From positions 17,732,321-17,796,320 of the forward strand of contig VZDJ01004378.1 in the NCBI GenBank assembly GCA_008694505.1: a DNA stretch of 64,000 nucleotides. The letters run 5' to 3'. Position numbers and translations under genes: made by a program. The notes below the pieces were generated by a model, which saw nothing but the letters and a program-made list of their open reading frames with translations, had not been told where the DNA came from and did no database searches. The DNA comes from Cyanoderma ruficeps (Eukaryota > Chordata > Aves > Passeriformes > Timaliidae). Of the stretch, positions 51,401 to 64,000 are shown piece after piece (position 1 is the stretch's first letter; each line of letters starts with the position of its first letter).

Positions 51401-54400
51401 ATTAGGCTTCCCTCAAGTGCTCCCTTGTTAACCCAGTCTTTTCTGCAATGCCATTTGTCTTTCAAATCCTTCAAATTGCTACCAATCTTTCAGCAGTCCA
51501 AATCACTTTCTTTTATTCTGTTTGTTGGCCAAGATTATATTTCATCTGCATGCGCTGCTTTCTTAGTTCTCTGTTGGCTATTTAAATGGTCATGATTAAT
51601 ACAATTTATGGTGTTTTCCCTGACTTCCTTGCTTGAACTGTCCAGCAGATCTGATTCTTTTCCCAGTAAAAATGATGGTAAATAAGGTGTGGTTCCTTTG
51701 GCTCTAAGTAAACTGATTGAAGGCAGAACATGATGTGGTGTTTTTGACATACCAGAACAGCTTTAGACTTCAGTTAGAAGAAAATACCCTAACATCTTTA
51801 AAAAAAATAAGATGTGATCAAAGCATGCTTACTCCTCAGGGATTTAGCAATTCATGTGACAAATCCACATGCTATATGCTCTGTTTGCTGCGAAAACCTA
51901 AGGACCTCCTGTACAATTTTACTGATCAGATGTGAGAATTTATCACCTGGAGAACCACAAAAGAAATAAATGTGGCTGGGGAGGGGTAGGGCCTGAAATG
52001 AGATTGCTGACACTTGTTGAAGGAGCGCTATCTTCTTCTATTTCTCGGAATTGAGGTTTAAATAAAAAATTATAGTGAACTGTTTCGACTGTATAGGGCG
52101 GTAATTCATGGTACCCCTGACTTAGTCCTAGTGCTTTTTTTTCCTGAAAGTCTACAGGCAGTATCTGAGTATTAAAGAAGCAGCAGCAGCCGAACAGAAA
52201 TACTGTTCTGGAATGTCTTTGCCATGTAGATGAAAAAGACCCCCAGCCAGCTCGTATTATACTAAGCATCAGCAATCCCTGGTTCTCTAAACAGTAATGA
52301 AATGGGATTGCAATGCCAGTTCCCAGGAACTGGTGCGGTTTCATCCGGCTTCACTGGGACAGTACATTCTGTATCACGTCCCAGTTTTATTCTTTTCCTG
52401 TGTTTTACTAATTTTTAATTATGACCTTTGGGTTTTAGAGGCTGTGGCCACAGCACTGAGGTCATTCCCTGAAAGGACAAGTTATATTTTCGTGTCTAGT
52501 CACTGCTGCAAAAAATAATTAATCTGAAGTGTAGTGTTATCCAGCAATAGTAATTATAATAATCGACCACTCCCAAACTGGGATTTTATTGGTAACAAAT
52601 GGGCTCTTAGTTTGAGTCCAATTGTATGATTTGGCTTCAGTCCTGCAAATACTTATATAGATACTTAACTTCAGTGTCAGGAATGGTTCCACTGAAATCA
52701 CGTGTGTAAATGTTTGTTGATCAAGACCTTTAATAATTCTAAAACAATTATCCCTTTCCCAAGTATCAGCTCATTTTTGGGGAATAATTTCATTAAGCAG
52801 TTCTGCACAACTCTCTCATTGCACAGCCTAAAGCATTACATATATCATAAATAATTTAATACAATCGTTTTTCAAAAATTTTCAAAATCTTAGGCTGATT
52901 TGAATGTGTAGTTTTATCTGGAATGCATCATCTTCCAGCAGTATTAAATTATGTAATTGAAGTGAAATAATTTTAAGGACATATTTTGATTAAAAATTGC
53001 TAACACTTTTTACATTATATTTCAGAAGTATAGTCAGTTTTGTACAGGTGATATAATATTGTGTGCATGGAGATGTCTGTGTATAGACAGATGTTGGGCA
53101 AATTTTAAAAAGTATCTATCAGTCTAAAGCAGCACAAACAACTATAACTCCCATCACACCAAATCTCTCCCCTCTTTTGATGACACTTGATTAAAAGTTT
53201 TCTTTTTTATTGAGAGCAACCAAACTTAGTGAAATTACTAAACTTAAGCCTTAATTACTTAAGTAATGCAGAAGTATTTTTTGGATTGGGACTTAATGTA
53301 CATGATTGTGAATTAACTCCTTTTTTTTCTGCTTGTGTCATACACATTTTCCCATGAAAAGTGTACAATCATTTGATGCTGATATTTATGAAGGGGAGGT
53401 AGGAGGCAGGAGATTAAAGCTGGTGTTTGGTACTACTACTTGTCTTTTGTTTTTGTTTTTTTTTCTGTTAATTTCTTTACCTAATGCTTCAGCCTGCTTT
53501 GTCTGAGGACAGAAGAGTTAAGTCACTGATACTGCACAGAAATAGGGCTTTCCTAGCCCTTGTTTCTGCAGCGGTAGGCATCTTATGATGCCAGTTATAC
53601 CATGTCTCCTGGATCCTGTGATAATAAAAATGCTAGTGTAAGTGAATGAAAGAACAGATGTGAGATGATGTCAGCATTAAGGGAAGTGTAGCTGCACTGA
53701 TTTGGCATTCACTGAGTTTGTAAATGAGTCTCTGTGTACCCTGAGGGGAGTAGAAGGTCATAGCTGGCAAAGGAAGCAAGATAAGACAAAGCTCTCTCTC
53801 ATCTACGATTGAAAGTTACCTGTTCTGCACCACCTTGATGACTAACTTGCCTTTGAGCTTGATCCTTAATCAGCTTGGTGTGGAGGCTGCCTCAGAAATT
53901 AAATATTTCTCCTGTTGGTCTCGCATATGATGAGGCTGCATTTATGTTTGTAGTGGAGGGTGAGACCAAGTTGTCCAGTGTCCAGAAATAAGATTCATCC
54001 TTATGAAGGCATAGAAACCATAGCTTCTTAAACCCCCTAATTCATAGAGATTGTCATTTTGAAAGCATGAGAATAGGGCAGAAACTGCTTCTGGGAACAG
54101 GGACTATGATCAGTTAGCCATAACTGGGATTCAGGTAGAGACACCTTTAAGTTCTGCTCCTGGATATAGTAATTTATGGATTCAAGTAAATCATGCAACT
54201 TTTCTCTAGTCTTACTCCATATATGGGGTGGCTGGGACATCTGAATTGGACTAATTTGGTGGTGGCTGAAAAAAGCTGGAGATCTGTAGGTAAAGAATAT
54301 TTAATTAGGCGCTAATTATGAGTATGACATGGTAAAATAAGGGACGTCCCAAGAAATTTTCTTCTTTTCACAAGGATGTATGTCTACCTTTCAGTTTTGC

Positions 54401-56457
54401 TCCTGACTGTTTATGTGATCTGAACTCTGTGATATATAAGATTCTTATTGGAACGAGTAAAGTCTATCCAGGCATCTGAGAGCAATATTTGACCTGCTGA
54501 CAAGGAAATACAGGATCCATACCCTTGGTGCAATATGGAAGTGTTGCCTGCACTTGTGCTGAAATTGTGCAAAGACAAGGATTTGGAAGAAGTCCAAAAG
54601 AGGTGCAGGTTCAACCTTGTGACCTAACAAGGGTCTCAGGAAGTACATTCCTGTCCTAGAGTGTCCCTGCATAAAGTCTCACTGTATTGACTGTAACCTG
54701 CAACAGGCACACACAATTACCTGAAGGTTAACAAAATGACAAAAAGTACATGGAGAGCAAAGAGACAGCAGGTGGCTTGCGAATCTGCCTGTATCAATGT
54801 CATAGAGTAGTGACATGTACCTCTCATCAGGCAGCTCAACCGATTTTAAACATTCTAAACCCTCAGGAGATGTGGCACTCTTGTCTACCACTAAATTCTA
54901 AACTCACAATTCACATTTGTTCCATGTGTATGCACTAAGACTTTGTAGTGTACAGTTACTGAGGCAGAGTTATTATCAGAAACATTTGTTTCTTTAGTGG
55001 AGATAAGACCTTAGGATATAGTTGTGGTGGGGTGAAGAGTAAGGGTGTGCAGTACTGCTGATAGGTGTTTTTAAAACTTGAGTGTGAGGCACTGCGGAAG
55101 AGTAATTGGTAGCAGGAAAAGGGTCTCGTGATCTTTTTTAGGCCTAGCACTGAAAAGGGGCAACGTGAAAGCGCCTGATCAGAGAATAGCATCTGGGAAG
55201 ACTGTAAGTTCCTCAGCATATGGAGGCTTCACTTTGTCTCATACCTGTTGCCTGCACATATGTAAAGTAGTGGGAACTGTCAAGTGCCAGAACTTCCTTC
55301 GGGCCAAGAAGATGTGCAAAGACAGACCAGAACAACCACTTTGGAACATCCTAACAACATGAAGGCCAGAGACAGTACAGAATATAGTTAAACACATGCT
55401 TGAAATCTTGAGAAAATCTTGAGAAACCTTATTTTTAGGATAAAAAATGTTTACTGAATATGCACTAGGATCTCAGAAATGCTTGTTAGCCCTCAGTCTT
55501 GATGAACAGCACCTGGACTAACCTCCTTTTTTTCTTATCAGAAACCCTGTCTGCTCCCAGGAACTAGTTCTGTCTAATGAGCTCCTGTTTTTTAATGAAC
55601 AGCCATGGAAACTTATTTTTCTTCCTTGAATGACAATCCAAGTGGAACAACATTTTTGTTTTCAAACTTTCAAAGAAAGCTACGTACCTGAATTGTGACC
55701 ATGAAGGAAAATAACTGTGACTAAAGCAAACACCTTTGCGACCCTATAAACAGCAGTCCTAAATGAGACCCTTTGAATCTCCCTCTGCGTGGGACACCTC
55801 TCAGAGCCAGCCAGCTATTGAGCTTGCTATACTTAGAGGATCACTGCCAAATGCCACCCATGGAACCTGGGTCAATATCCCTACTCCTTGAGGCTCAAAC
55901 CTTCACCTGTAGAGAAGATGCAAAGGCATCTGATATGAGTACTGCACTTAAATGGGAATTTTTCACAGATCTATACCTTGTACATACTCCTTTAGGTGTT
56001 TGAGTGAGTGTGACTATGCTATAGCAAATGTGCTGTGAATGTTTCTCTCTTAGATTTTTAAGTGGGTTAGATTCATAAGGTAGCTCTATAAATGAACTGC
56101 TATTGTGTGTATAGTCAATTCTGTTGAATTTCTTGACAAATTGTTTAAATTAGCCTATTAAGTGCTGCTAAATTTAAATGTGGTTAAAATCTTTAGGTGT
56201 AAGCCATTGGTCAAGCCTAGGGCTAAGTTTGGCAGGCAGGTTTACTCTAAACTATGGAATTAAGAGGAAGAGTCTCACTTAGTCCTTTTAATCCTTATCC
56301 TTTTTTTCATCCTTAGCCTCCAGAGATAATTTTTGTAGATTTCTATATTTTAGTCTGATTTTCTCTGTGTGCTTTAACAATCTAGTTAGCAGGAGAGTGA
56401 ACCTTGCCAATGATCTTTGTCATGTTTTCACTTTAATATTAAACTTGCTTTTGCCAG

Positions 56458-56519
56458 TGATTCTTTGAACAACCTAAGACACCCACTTGTGATACAGATT
56501 TCTGTGTGCCATTCCACAG
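56458..56519 (+). other. Pseudo-exon within LGR5 intron 1
   Basis: A good acceptor (ACTTGCTTTTGCCAG) and donor (CAG followed by GTAAGG at 56520) bracket 62 bases. The segment does not encode an LRR and its length is not a multiple of three, so inclusion after exon 1 would shift the LGR5 frame. It is therefore not exon 2; it could be a cryptic or regulatory alternative exon. Confidence 0.15.
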
Positions 56520-57649
56520 GTAAGGTAAATCAATAGATTTATGCCAAGGAAGACTTCACATAGTTTCTGCCATGCTTATATAAATGGAACTGACTTAATT
56601 GCATGAAATTGGTATCGCTAATATAAATTGAATTTGAAAATTTTGAAGGTTTTTGAAAAGTATTGATAGTTATAATTAAACTTAAGTACTTTGAATTAAA
56701 TATATGCTTTGGTTTTAAAGTGCCAGCTCTTGACAGAAAAGCTTCTGCTGTGTCATTACTGTGCACAGTGTCCATCTTTTTGAAATAAACAATAGTCAGT
56801 TTTTTCTTTTGAAAAAAATATTTTAAGCATACCATTGAGCGATCATCATTATTGTCTTGTTTGCATCAGGATACAGACTCTGGCAGGTGAGTTGTGTTGT
56901 GTCAACTGTACAGATTTTCCAGGAGTTTCAGGAAGGAAGGAATTTATTTTGTTTTTCAGTCCTTTTGCAGCCATTGTTGATATCATTAAGTAAACAGAGG
57001 AACAATTTTTTTTGGAGGATGCTTGCACAAGTGCTGTGGTACATTCATTCCACTTATAAACAGAAACAACTGTCATACTGAATAGAGTTATCAAAATCAC
57101 ATTTCTGTACATATTGGTGCCTCAGCTGTTCTGCCTTCAATGGCTGTCTCTGGCCAATTTGTGAAGAATCCCATAAACCTAAATCCAGATGTGGTCTGTT
57201 TTTTACATTTATCATCGATCATGGATACGGCGTCTTGCAGTCATGCAGCTCTGTGTTCCTGCCTGTCTTTCCATAAAGCAGTGCTGGGAGAGCATCAGAT
57301 TTCACAAGGAATTTGTAATATCCAGATTTATTGGATGGTATTATTTGCAGTGTTGTGTCTCTGTGTGGGAAGTCTATAAGGAAATACTGCCTGCTCTCAA
57401 TGTGCTGCTGGTTTAAGCCCTTCTGATAAGGGTTTGTGAAAACTAATTATGAGCCAGTTTGTTTCCCAATGAAGCTAGAACTGAAACTCCTTTCAATGAT
57501 GTGGATGGAACCCCCGGTATGTCACAGTTTTATTGTAGAGGATTCTGTTGGGATGTGATGAGTCTAATCTAAGGGAAATTACTCACTCTTTATGCAAATA
57601 TCTCCATATGTTGAGTAGACAAGCAGATTATTTTTTAGTATTTAGTGAA

Positions 57650-57702
57650 TGAGTAATTACTGAAGTATAAATTATAGTAATTAATTGTTAATTACATTCA
57701 TT
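57650..57702. promoter_or_regulatory. Cluster of TAATTA homeodomain-type motifs in LGR5 intron 1
   Basis: Within about 50 bases there are several TAATTA/TAATTG cores in both orientations (around 57653, 57678, 57688), separated by short AT-rich spacers. Such clusters occur in developmental enhancers, but in AT-rich DNA they also arise by chance. Confidence 0.2.
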
Positions 57703-60700
57703 AGTGGTTTGGATTATCTTAGCATGGAGAGCTTCCACTAAGTTGTGTTGACAGTTTTTATAAAGAAGTATTAAGGTGGTTGTTCAATAATGACCAAATG
57801 AAAATAAGAAATCTGGGTATCATCATTTAACAGTATGAATTTGGTAAATGGATGGATGTCCCAGCCACAGGAGAATTATAGCAGAAAGACATAAAGGAAA
57901 AAAATACACCTTGCTAGCAAAAGATTATATCTATGTTCTTTCAGTTAGTAATATCACTATTAGTATTAAAGATAATTTTTTTTTCTCTATCTGTAAAAAG
58001 GTGTTGCTTATACGAAAAAATTCCAGAAATTAAAACACTTAGTAATATAACATTTATTAGCAGGTTTAGACATTAACTGAGTGTTCCTCTATGCTGCTGA
58101 GTCTGTTTACAATGAAATGCCTTTGGCCAGCACTAACCAATAGGGTACTTTAGAAAATGGGTCTAAGGAGTGGAGCAAGCTGCTGGTGTATTTGTACACA
58201 GTTTAACTCTCAGAGCAGCTCCTGGCTCATTGGGCAAAGTGAAGTCTTCAAGCAGAGTGACAAGCAAATGCCCAAGTCAGTCTCCTCAGGTGCAATTAGA
58301 GCAGGCCTGTTGCTCCTGCAGTGACCCTGGGTGCACTTTGGGAATGCATGGTCCAAGGCTGTGCAAGCTGACCCGAAACAAACAGGGCTGCACCAAGTGG
58401 AAAAATGACAGGACAAAGGGAGTTCAAAATTTTTCCTTCTATGGCACAACTATTGATGAAGATGAAATATGAGGTAGAATTTCTCAGTATAGTACAAGAT
58501 AGAACCTTTGAAGTTGCATCATAAAGTGATTCTGCAGTGCTGCTTCAGAGCATATAATTCGTGAGTTAATATTTTAATGATGTACTATATGTATATTTTC
58601 ACTTCTAGTTAGAAAAGACATAATGAATATTTTTTCTGTGTCAGGGGAAGTTTAAAGAAAGAGCTACAGAGATTGATTTCGGTAACACAGGGTTTGAAAA
58701 GCATAGAAAGAAACCCCAACAACATTCAGATATTTATGTTCCCTTTTATGTCATTCACCAAAATAGATAATGCAGACCATGTTAAATCAAGAGTTTTATT
58801 TCCTGTGAATATTGGTTTTATGTCTTTCTTTTTCATAATAGTCTTGTTCATGCAGTTGTTTCTGACTGCCAGTTTTAGTAAAAATATGTAATTAAGTGTT
58901 TTGAGAGACAAGATAATGGTTATATTTACTGATGACATGACATTATAAACTAACTTTTAAAATTATTATCAAGCACTCAGAGAATAAATTGTATTAACAT
59001 AATATTTTGAGTATTAACATATTAATTAATGTGAGACAATATTAATGGATAAAAATTCAAACCACACAAATGAAAGTATATGTTAGATTAATGGAATAAT
59101 ATTTTCAAACATATGACATTAAATAGATGTGCAGTTTTCTGTGACTAAATGAATAAAATGCAAGATTCCTGCTGTAGGAATCAAGAAGTCTGGGATGTCA
59201 CTGGCTAAGTATATACATAAGGCTGAGTGACATTAAAATGAATAAAAGGTTGATTACCAGTTTGAATACCTATTCTCTCCCTCATGCTACTCTGTCAGAA
59301 TTTCACAGAGCATGTGATGCCTTTGACTGCGCTGCTTACGAAGAAGAATTCACTAAGGCATATTGGAGTAGAGTTTATGCTGCTTCTAAAATTTAGGAGC
59401 AGGGGTGGCTAGAGGTATTTTGCTATTTTAAAGTATTTTCCTTTGTAGGTTACTTAAGACAGCGACACAGCTCACAAAGGCCTTACACTGCTTCTTAGAA
59501 AAGCAATCAGCTCATGTATAGACAGGGAATTGTTCCACTAGTCAGAACTGTCAAGCAGACAATGTAAAATGTTTTTGTCTGGCTTCTCAAGACTTTTGCC
59601 ATATACCCCTGTCTTGTCCCAAGAAAACTGGAGCGGATGAGGACTGTTCAGACTGATCCACTCTTCTTCAGTTTTGCTAAAAATGGTCTGTCAGAACTGT
59701 AAGTTTAGTTCAGCAGTCCAAGTCATTTGCTATTCTTGGATCTTAAAAAAAAAGTACATCTATGTTCTTAAACTATCACATGCAGAAGATGTGACAGTAT
59801 AACCACAAGCTTTGCTGGCTGTATGTAAAGCTCACCAGTAAAATGATTTGATTTATTATACGTACTGTGTTTTTTCTGGAGTCATAAACAAGTGTAGGCT
59901 ACTGCCATTGTGTGCATCTTCAGGGTAATGATTTCAGCTGCAGTGCTTCTCCACAATGCAGTGCCTCCACACAATCTTTAAGTCCTGTCTTTGAAGTGTA
60001 AAATATGTTAAGATACAAAAATCAGTGTATTTTTTCTCAGTATCTGAATCCTTCATTCTGTCAAAGTGAAAATACTGCTCAGCTGTACATTACATTTTTA
60101 CTTGGATACAAAGATATCCTGTGTTCATGGGAGTCTGGCAGTTACATTATTTTGGATACAGCTGTTGACCTAGCTGGTTTGTGTCTGGAAGGAAAGATGG
60201 ATTGTGCTGTGACTGGGGTGACATCAGGCAATCATCTGTGGAGACTATTACCTCCATATCTTCTGCTCAATGCCTGATCCTTTCCTAGTATGTCTGTTTG
60301 CCCTTTGCATCTCTACATGCCGACACAGATTTTACGACCTTTATCCTTACAGTCTTTGATGCCTTACACCAGAAAACAAAGCTTTTTCAAGCTTCACAGA
60401 TTACTATTCCAGATCTAGAAAGAGACTTTTCCTAAGATTTTTGTAGCTATTGAATCTAAATTAGATGTCTCATTTGTTTTAGATATTACCTGATAAGATA
60501 AAGAGGACTATTTTCTTTCTAAGTTGCACTTGATGGAATACATAGAGATATTGTGTGTGGCTGTATACAGGCTGGGAAAGTGCCTCTTGGCATATGTTTG
60601 AGCCTTATAATATTTGTTTTGTTGCATGCTTTTATGGTAAATTGATTGGGATTTTTTAATTCCTTAAAATTAAAGTTCTGAAAAAAGATAGTGAATGTCT

Positions 60701-62269
60701 AGTGAATACAATTTAAAAAAAAATATTTACTTACCAAAATGAAAAAAAAACAACAGAGTAATCAAAATCAGTGCCATCATTGCAGAAGCTACCTTTGAGA
60801 GCCAATTTGTTCTTTGCTCTAATTACTCTGCCTGAAAGAACAACAGAATGAAGACATTGTGGACATTTAAGGTTCAGTCCAAAGACTGTACTTGAGGGTA
60901 TGTAATGAAATCTTACAACATTAGTGCTTTAGTGAAAGATATGAGAAAGAGGGCAGGGAAAGTGTGATTTGTGTGCTTTATTTTCTGATATGTTTAATCG
61001 ATACACTTTCACTTTTGGTCCTACAAGCACCGCAGTTCTGCATTCAAAAACAGAAGGAACCAAAATGGGCTCTTTCTCCAAGGTGTGAAAGGAAACAGAG
61101 TTAGGACTGGCTAGATCTGTGAGGAAAAACAACTTAGAAAAAGTAGACCACTAAAAGTGAACTTCCAAGGTACCAGCATGTGTGCTGACTCCTGAGAGTC
61201 CTGGCTCATGTGCAGTTGATTTTGCTTAGCAGGGTAGGGCACTGGAAAAAAAACCTTGCTTTTTGCAGCAGAATTCCTCGTGTAGGAGTTACTTGTCTTT
61301 GCTAGTTAAATTTCTGAATTCACAGAACTGGAAGAAGATAATGTTCAAAATTTATTGAAAGATTGGAGTTGGAAGAGCAAACTCAGGAAAAATTGTGGTT
61401 CGATATTAAGAGTTCCTGTGAAACAAAGACATGTTTAGACGTTCCTATTGGCCTTCCCCTCCCCTTGGAGCCAGTTGTTTCCAGACTCCTGCTGGAGGCT
61501 CCCTCTCTTTCGACTGTGCTGACTCAGCTGTTTGTTGGGCTGTGCTCCTAAACAGTTCTGTGAAATCATCTAGTTTAAAAAGAAGCGAATTTCTGGTTGA
61601 AAAGTATGTATCTCATTTCACTGATACACTTTAGAATGTAGCCACAGAAACGGCCGAACCAGCAGAGCTGAATGGACAGGGACAACAGATTGGGAGTTCA
61701 GTGAGCACATGAAGGGGATCAGAAAACTTTCCAAGTGCCCTTGCACCATTGCAGATTCCTATGCAAAAATGACCCTACAAAAAACCATAAGGATAGGTTT
61801 TTTTTTATCTTTGATTTAGTTGTAGTCATGGGCTCATTAGCAAAAGTCTTTTTCCTTGATTAATTTGGTATAGTTGATGAACAATATTTTGTAAAAATTT
61901 CATTGGCGATGCTTATAACAGACACCATATAAATTGTTCAGAGTATTCCAGATGAATCTAGAATTCAGCAAAACTGAGCAGCCAAACATTCTCCGAGAAT
62001 CTGAGTTCATTTACAGTGCTTCAATTTAGTAGTGAACCGAGAGAAAAAAATTTCACCCAGACATAGCTCTAAAAGCCACAGTTCTTGAATTTGTGAGTCT
62101 GGTAAATGTGAAGTATGTACACCAAATTTCATATATAGACAGATAATTTCAAAATAATGACTAGGGAAAAATCTTTTGCCTTAAATAAGAAAAAAAAATC
62201 CTCTTTTTTTCATATTGAAGTACAGGGAAAATATTTTTGTCTGCCTAGTAGGAGACAAACTTCACCACA

Positions 62270-62380
62270 GATATATATATATATATATATAAAATTAGCT
62301 ATAGAGCACACAAGGTCATATTTAAGAAANATATATATATAAAATTAGCTTATAGAGCACACAAGGTCATATTTAAGAAA
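62270..62380. repeat. (AT)n microsatellite with a near-exact 49/50-bp direct duplication around an N
   Basis: The block 62281-62329 ((AT)5 followed by AAAATTAGCT, then a unique string ending TTTAAGAAA) is repeated at 62331-62380 with a single inserted T. One N at 62330 separates the copies. This is best explained as an assembly join error, though a real tandem duplication is possible. Confidence 0.9.
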
Positions 62381-63023
62381 GTGAAAGATTCATCAGATAG
62401 TACCTTACTGTTGAAAATGTCACCTTACTCTGAAAAAGCCACGAAATATATCATCCAGAACAATCATTAACATTGATAATAATTATTAACCCTATAGAAA
62501 GAAGTATGGTTTATGTGTATATACTTGGCATCTTGATAAAAAAAAAAATTCCACTCCTTTGGATACCATAAGACTATTATGATACAGTAACAGAACAAAA
62601 GCATTGTAAGAATTGATTGCAGCAGCCAATTTCAAATGTATTTGCTGGTTTTGCCATATTCCATGTGCAGAAAGGCAATATTCTCTTCTTTCTTCCAGCT
62701 GCCATTGCTCGCGGTGAAAATCAGCCAAATTCTGCATCCATAACCAATGTTCAACAAGTAAAAGAGACAAAATTACAGCAATCAACCAAATCAATAGGTT
62801 ATCATCTTGTATTATCCCTCTTAAAAAAAAAGGCAAACATGTTTGTTTTTAAAAAACACCTAAGTCTTCCAATTTTATGTTTTGCTTTTCTAAAATTCCA
62901 GAATGTAAGAAATTGTACTTTTGGGAGCTTTCTTGCAAAAAAATTGCATCTTTATAATTGAATCATCTCATTATGAGTCTCTTACAGTAGCCAAATACTG
63001 GACTTTACATGAGACATACAGCA

Positions 63024-63061
63024 TGACAACATTAATCAGAACTGACAACATTAATCAGAAC
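63024..63061. repeat. Perfect 19-bp tandem duplication
   Basis: Two exact copies of TGACAACATTAATCAGAAC lie end to end, with no N nearby. Probably a recent slippage or duplication event. Confidence 0.9.
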
Positions 63062-64000
63062 TTCTTTTGGTTGCTAAGATTTGTATTTTAACATCTTCAA
63101 GGCAGTTCTGTATTTCTGGATTACTAAATATCAAAACCCTCAGATGCATTTTAGAATCACCACCCTCTATATATACTTTACATTATAAGAAACTATAATA
63201 AATGTATAACCAGTTAAGTACAGCTGTATGTTAAACTCCTGTTTCTTTTATGTGGTGTTTAAGGCAAAGAAAACTTATATATACTTCTGTAAAAAACATT
63301 TATTAAAATTGACTTCATTTTACAGTTTAGCATACTCTACAGGTAGCCTTAAGAGCCTGATCAATTCATTATCATTAAATCAACAACCAGATCTTTCTGC
63401 CATTCCCTGGCAGGATTAATGGATTTTGGCATGATTTGTATTTAACAGTGAAAGCCCTTGCTGGGTAAGCTAGCAAGCTTGACTAATTCTCAGTTGTGCT
63501 AAGTTCATAAACCTATTTTAAGGTTTTAACTTTGACTAAAGATTAAAGATAGTGACACATGCTGCTACCTTTGAATGTATCTAACATGGTTATGGTTAAT
63601 AAGTGTAACTAAAATATCGGATATATATTGTATGGTACATGCAAATATATGTATGTTACAGATATTTTTCAGTATTTTGGGGTTTAAAGTGAGATTCCAC
63701 AAAACAATTGATGTGCTTGTATTAAAACATCTGCCTATGTTTAAGTGCTTGAAGTATTAAATGATTCTTTTTATATATAACTTACACCTGAATCAGAAAA
63801 GTGAGCAATTATTTTATTTGATCTAAAGCTGGCTTTCTCGGCAAACCCATTTTAATCCATCAAGCATTCCAGTTTCTATTTTTTTTCACCTTTTCAGACA
63901 ATCCTAGAATCAGTATTCAGAATAGCCTGAAGAAAGGAGAAAAGAGAGGAAAAAATATTTTCAGCCTGTCTGACAAGCCTACATAAAAAGCTTGTGATCA

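Larger units (their letters stand above)
46582..64000 (+). other. LGR5: LGR5 intron 1 (incomplete, runs off the window)
   Basis: More than 17 kb follow the exon 1 donor with no segment resembling LGR5 exon 2, which should be about 72 bases long and encode an LRR beginning with a DLSMNN-like string. Apart from the CpG-island tail, the intron is AT-rich. It contains a CpG-enriched patch near 51.3 kb, a cluster of TAATTA homeodomain-type motifs near 57.65-57.70 kb, a splice-flanked pseudo-exon at 56458-56519, an AT microsatellite with a duplicated block near 62.3 kb and a 19-bp tandem duplication near 63.0 kb. I saw no clear CR1 copy in it. Long first introns are typical of this gene and often hold enhancers. 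Confidence 0.85.

Noticed and set aside
56458..56519. LGR5 exon 2
   Set aside because: The phase-2 reading gives DSLNNLRHPLV-like sequence that loosely recalls an LRR, but length is 62 rather than 72 bases, it breaks the frame, and conserved LRR positions are missing.
4838..63061. CRISPR array or prokaryotic operon
   Set aside because: Repeats are simple microsatellites or two-copy tandem duplications without regular spacers; gene density and composition are those of vertebrate intergenic DNA.

Overview
This is a gene-poor, AT-rich stretch of vertebrate nuclear DNA, almost certainly from a bird. The main evidence is several 5'-truncated CR1 LINE copies with the typical avian 3' ends (variants of 'ttctatgattctatg'). 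Other interspersed repeats are few, and the single convincing gene is a vertebrate one. Crocodilians and turtles also carry CR1, so a non-avian sauropsid is not strictly excluded. There is no prokaryotic-style gene organisation, and almost every open frame longer than 60 codons looks like chance.

The one firm gene is LGR5, the leucine-rich-repeat G-protein-coupled receptor for R-spondins. Its first coding exon lies at 46370-46581 on the + strand. It encodes the signal peptide and the LRR N-terminal cysteine cap and ends at a perfect GTAAGT donor. The exon sits inside a CpG island (about 45995-47115) that contains the promoter. From 46582 to the window end is LGR5 intron 1. I found no exon 2, so the rest of the receptor lies beyond the window.

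Upstream (1-45994) is about 46 kb of apparent intergenic DNA. It holds a CR1 copy at 5733-6311, a CR1 3' tail at 33262-33380, and a nested pair of CR1 elements at 45530-45990 abutting the LGR5 CpG island. It also has microsatellites, a strong G-quadruplex motif near 19.1 kb, a compact CpG-rich patch at 36.4 kb, and possible very old LINE remnants near 0-2 kb and 13.2-14 kb (minus strand). In mammals TSPAN8 is the neighbour upstream of LGR5 on the opposite strand, but I could not recognise any tetraspanin exon here.

Several exon-like segments with good splice signals (15340-15456, 29641-29720, 38536-38634, and 56458-56519 inside the intron) are recorded as candidates only. The window also shows signs of assembly uncertainty: isolated N bases at 4857, 33987 and 62330, an NNN in a poly-A run at 24284-24286, and a near-exact 50-bp duplication flanking the N at 62330. 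I see no clear new biological system. The most useful leads are the LGR5 promoter architecture (overlapping upstream ORF, adjacent nested CR1), the isolated CpG-rich patches, and the candidate unannotated exons.
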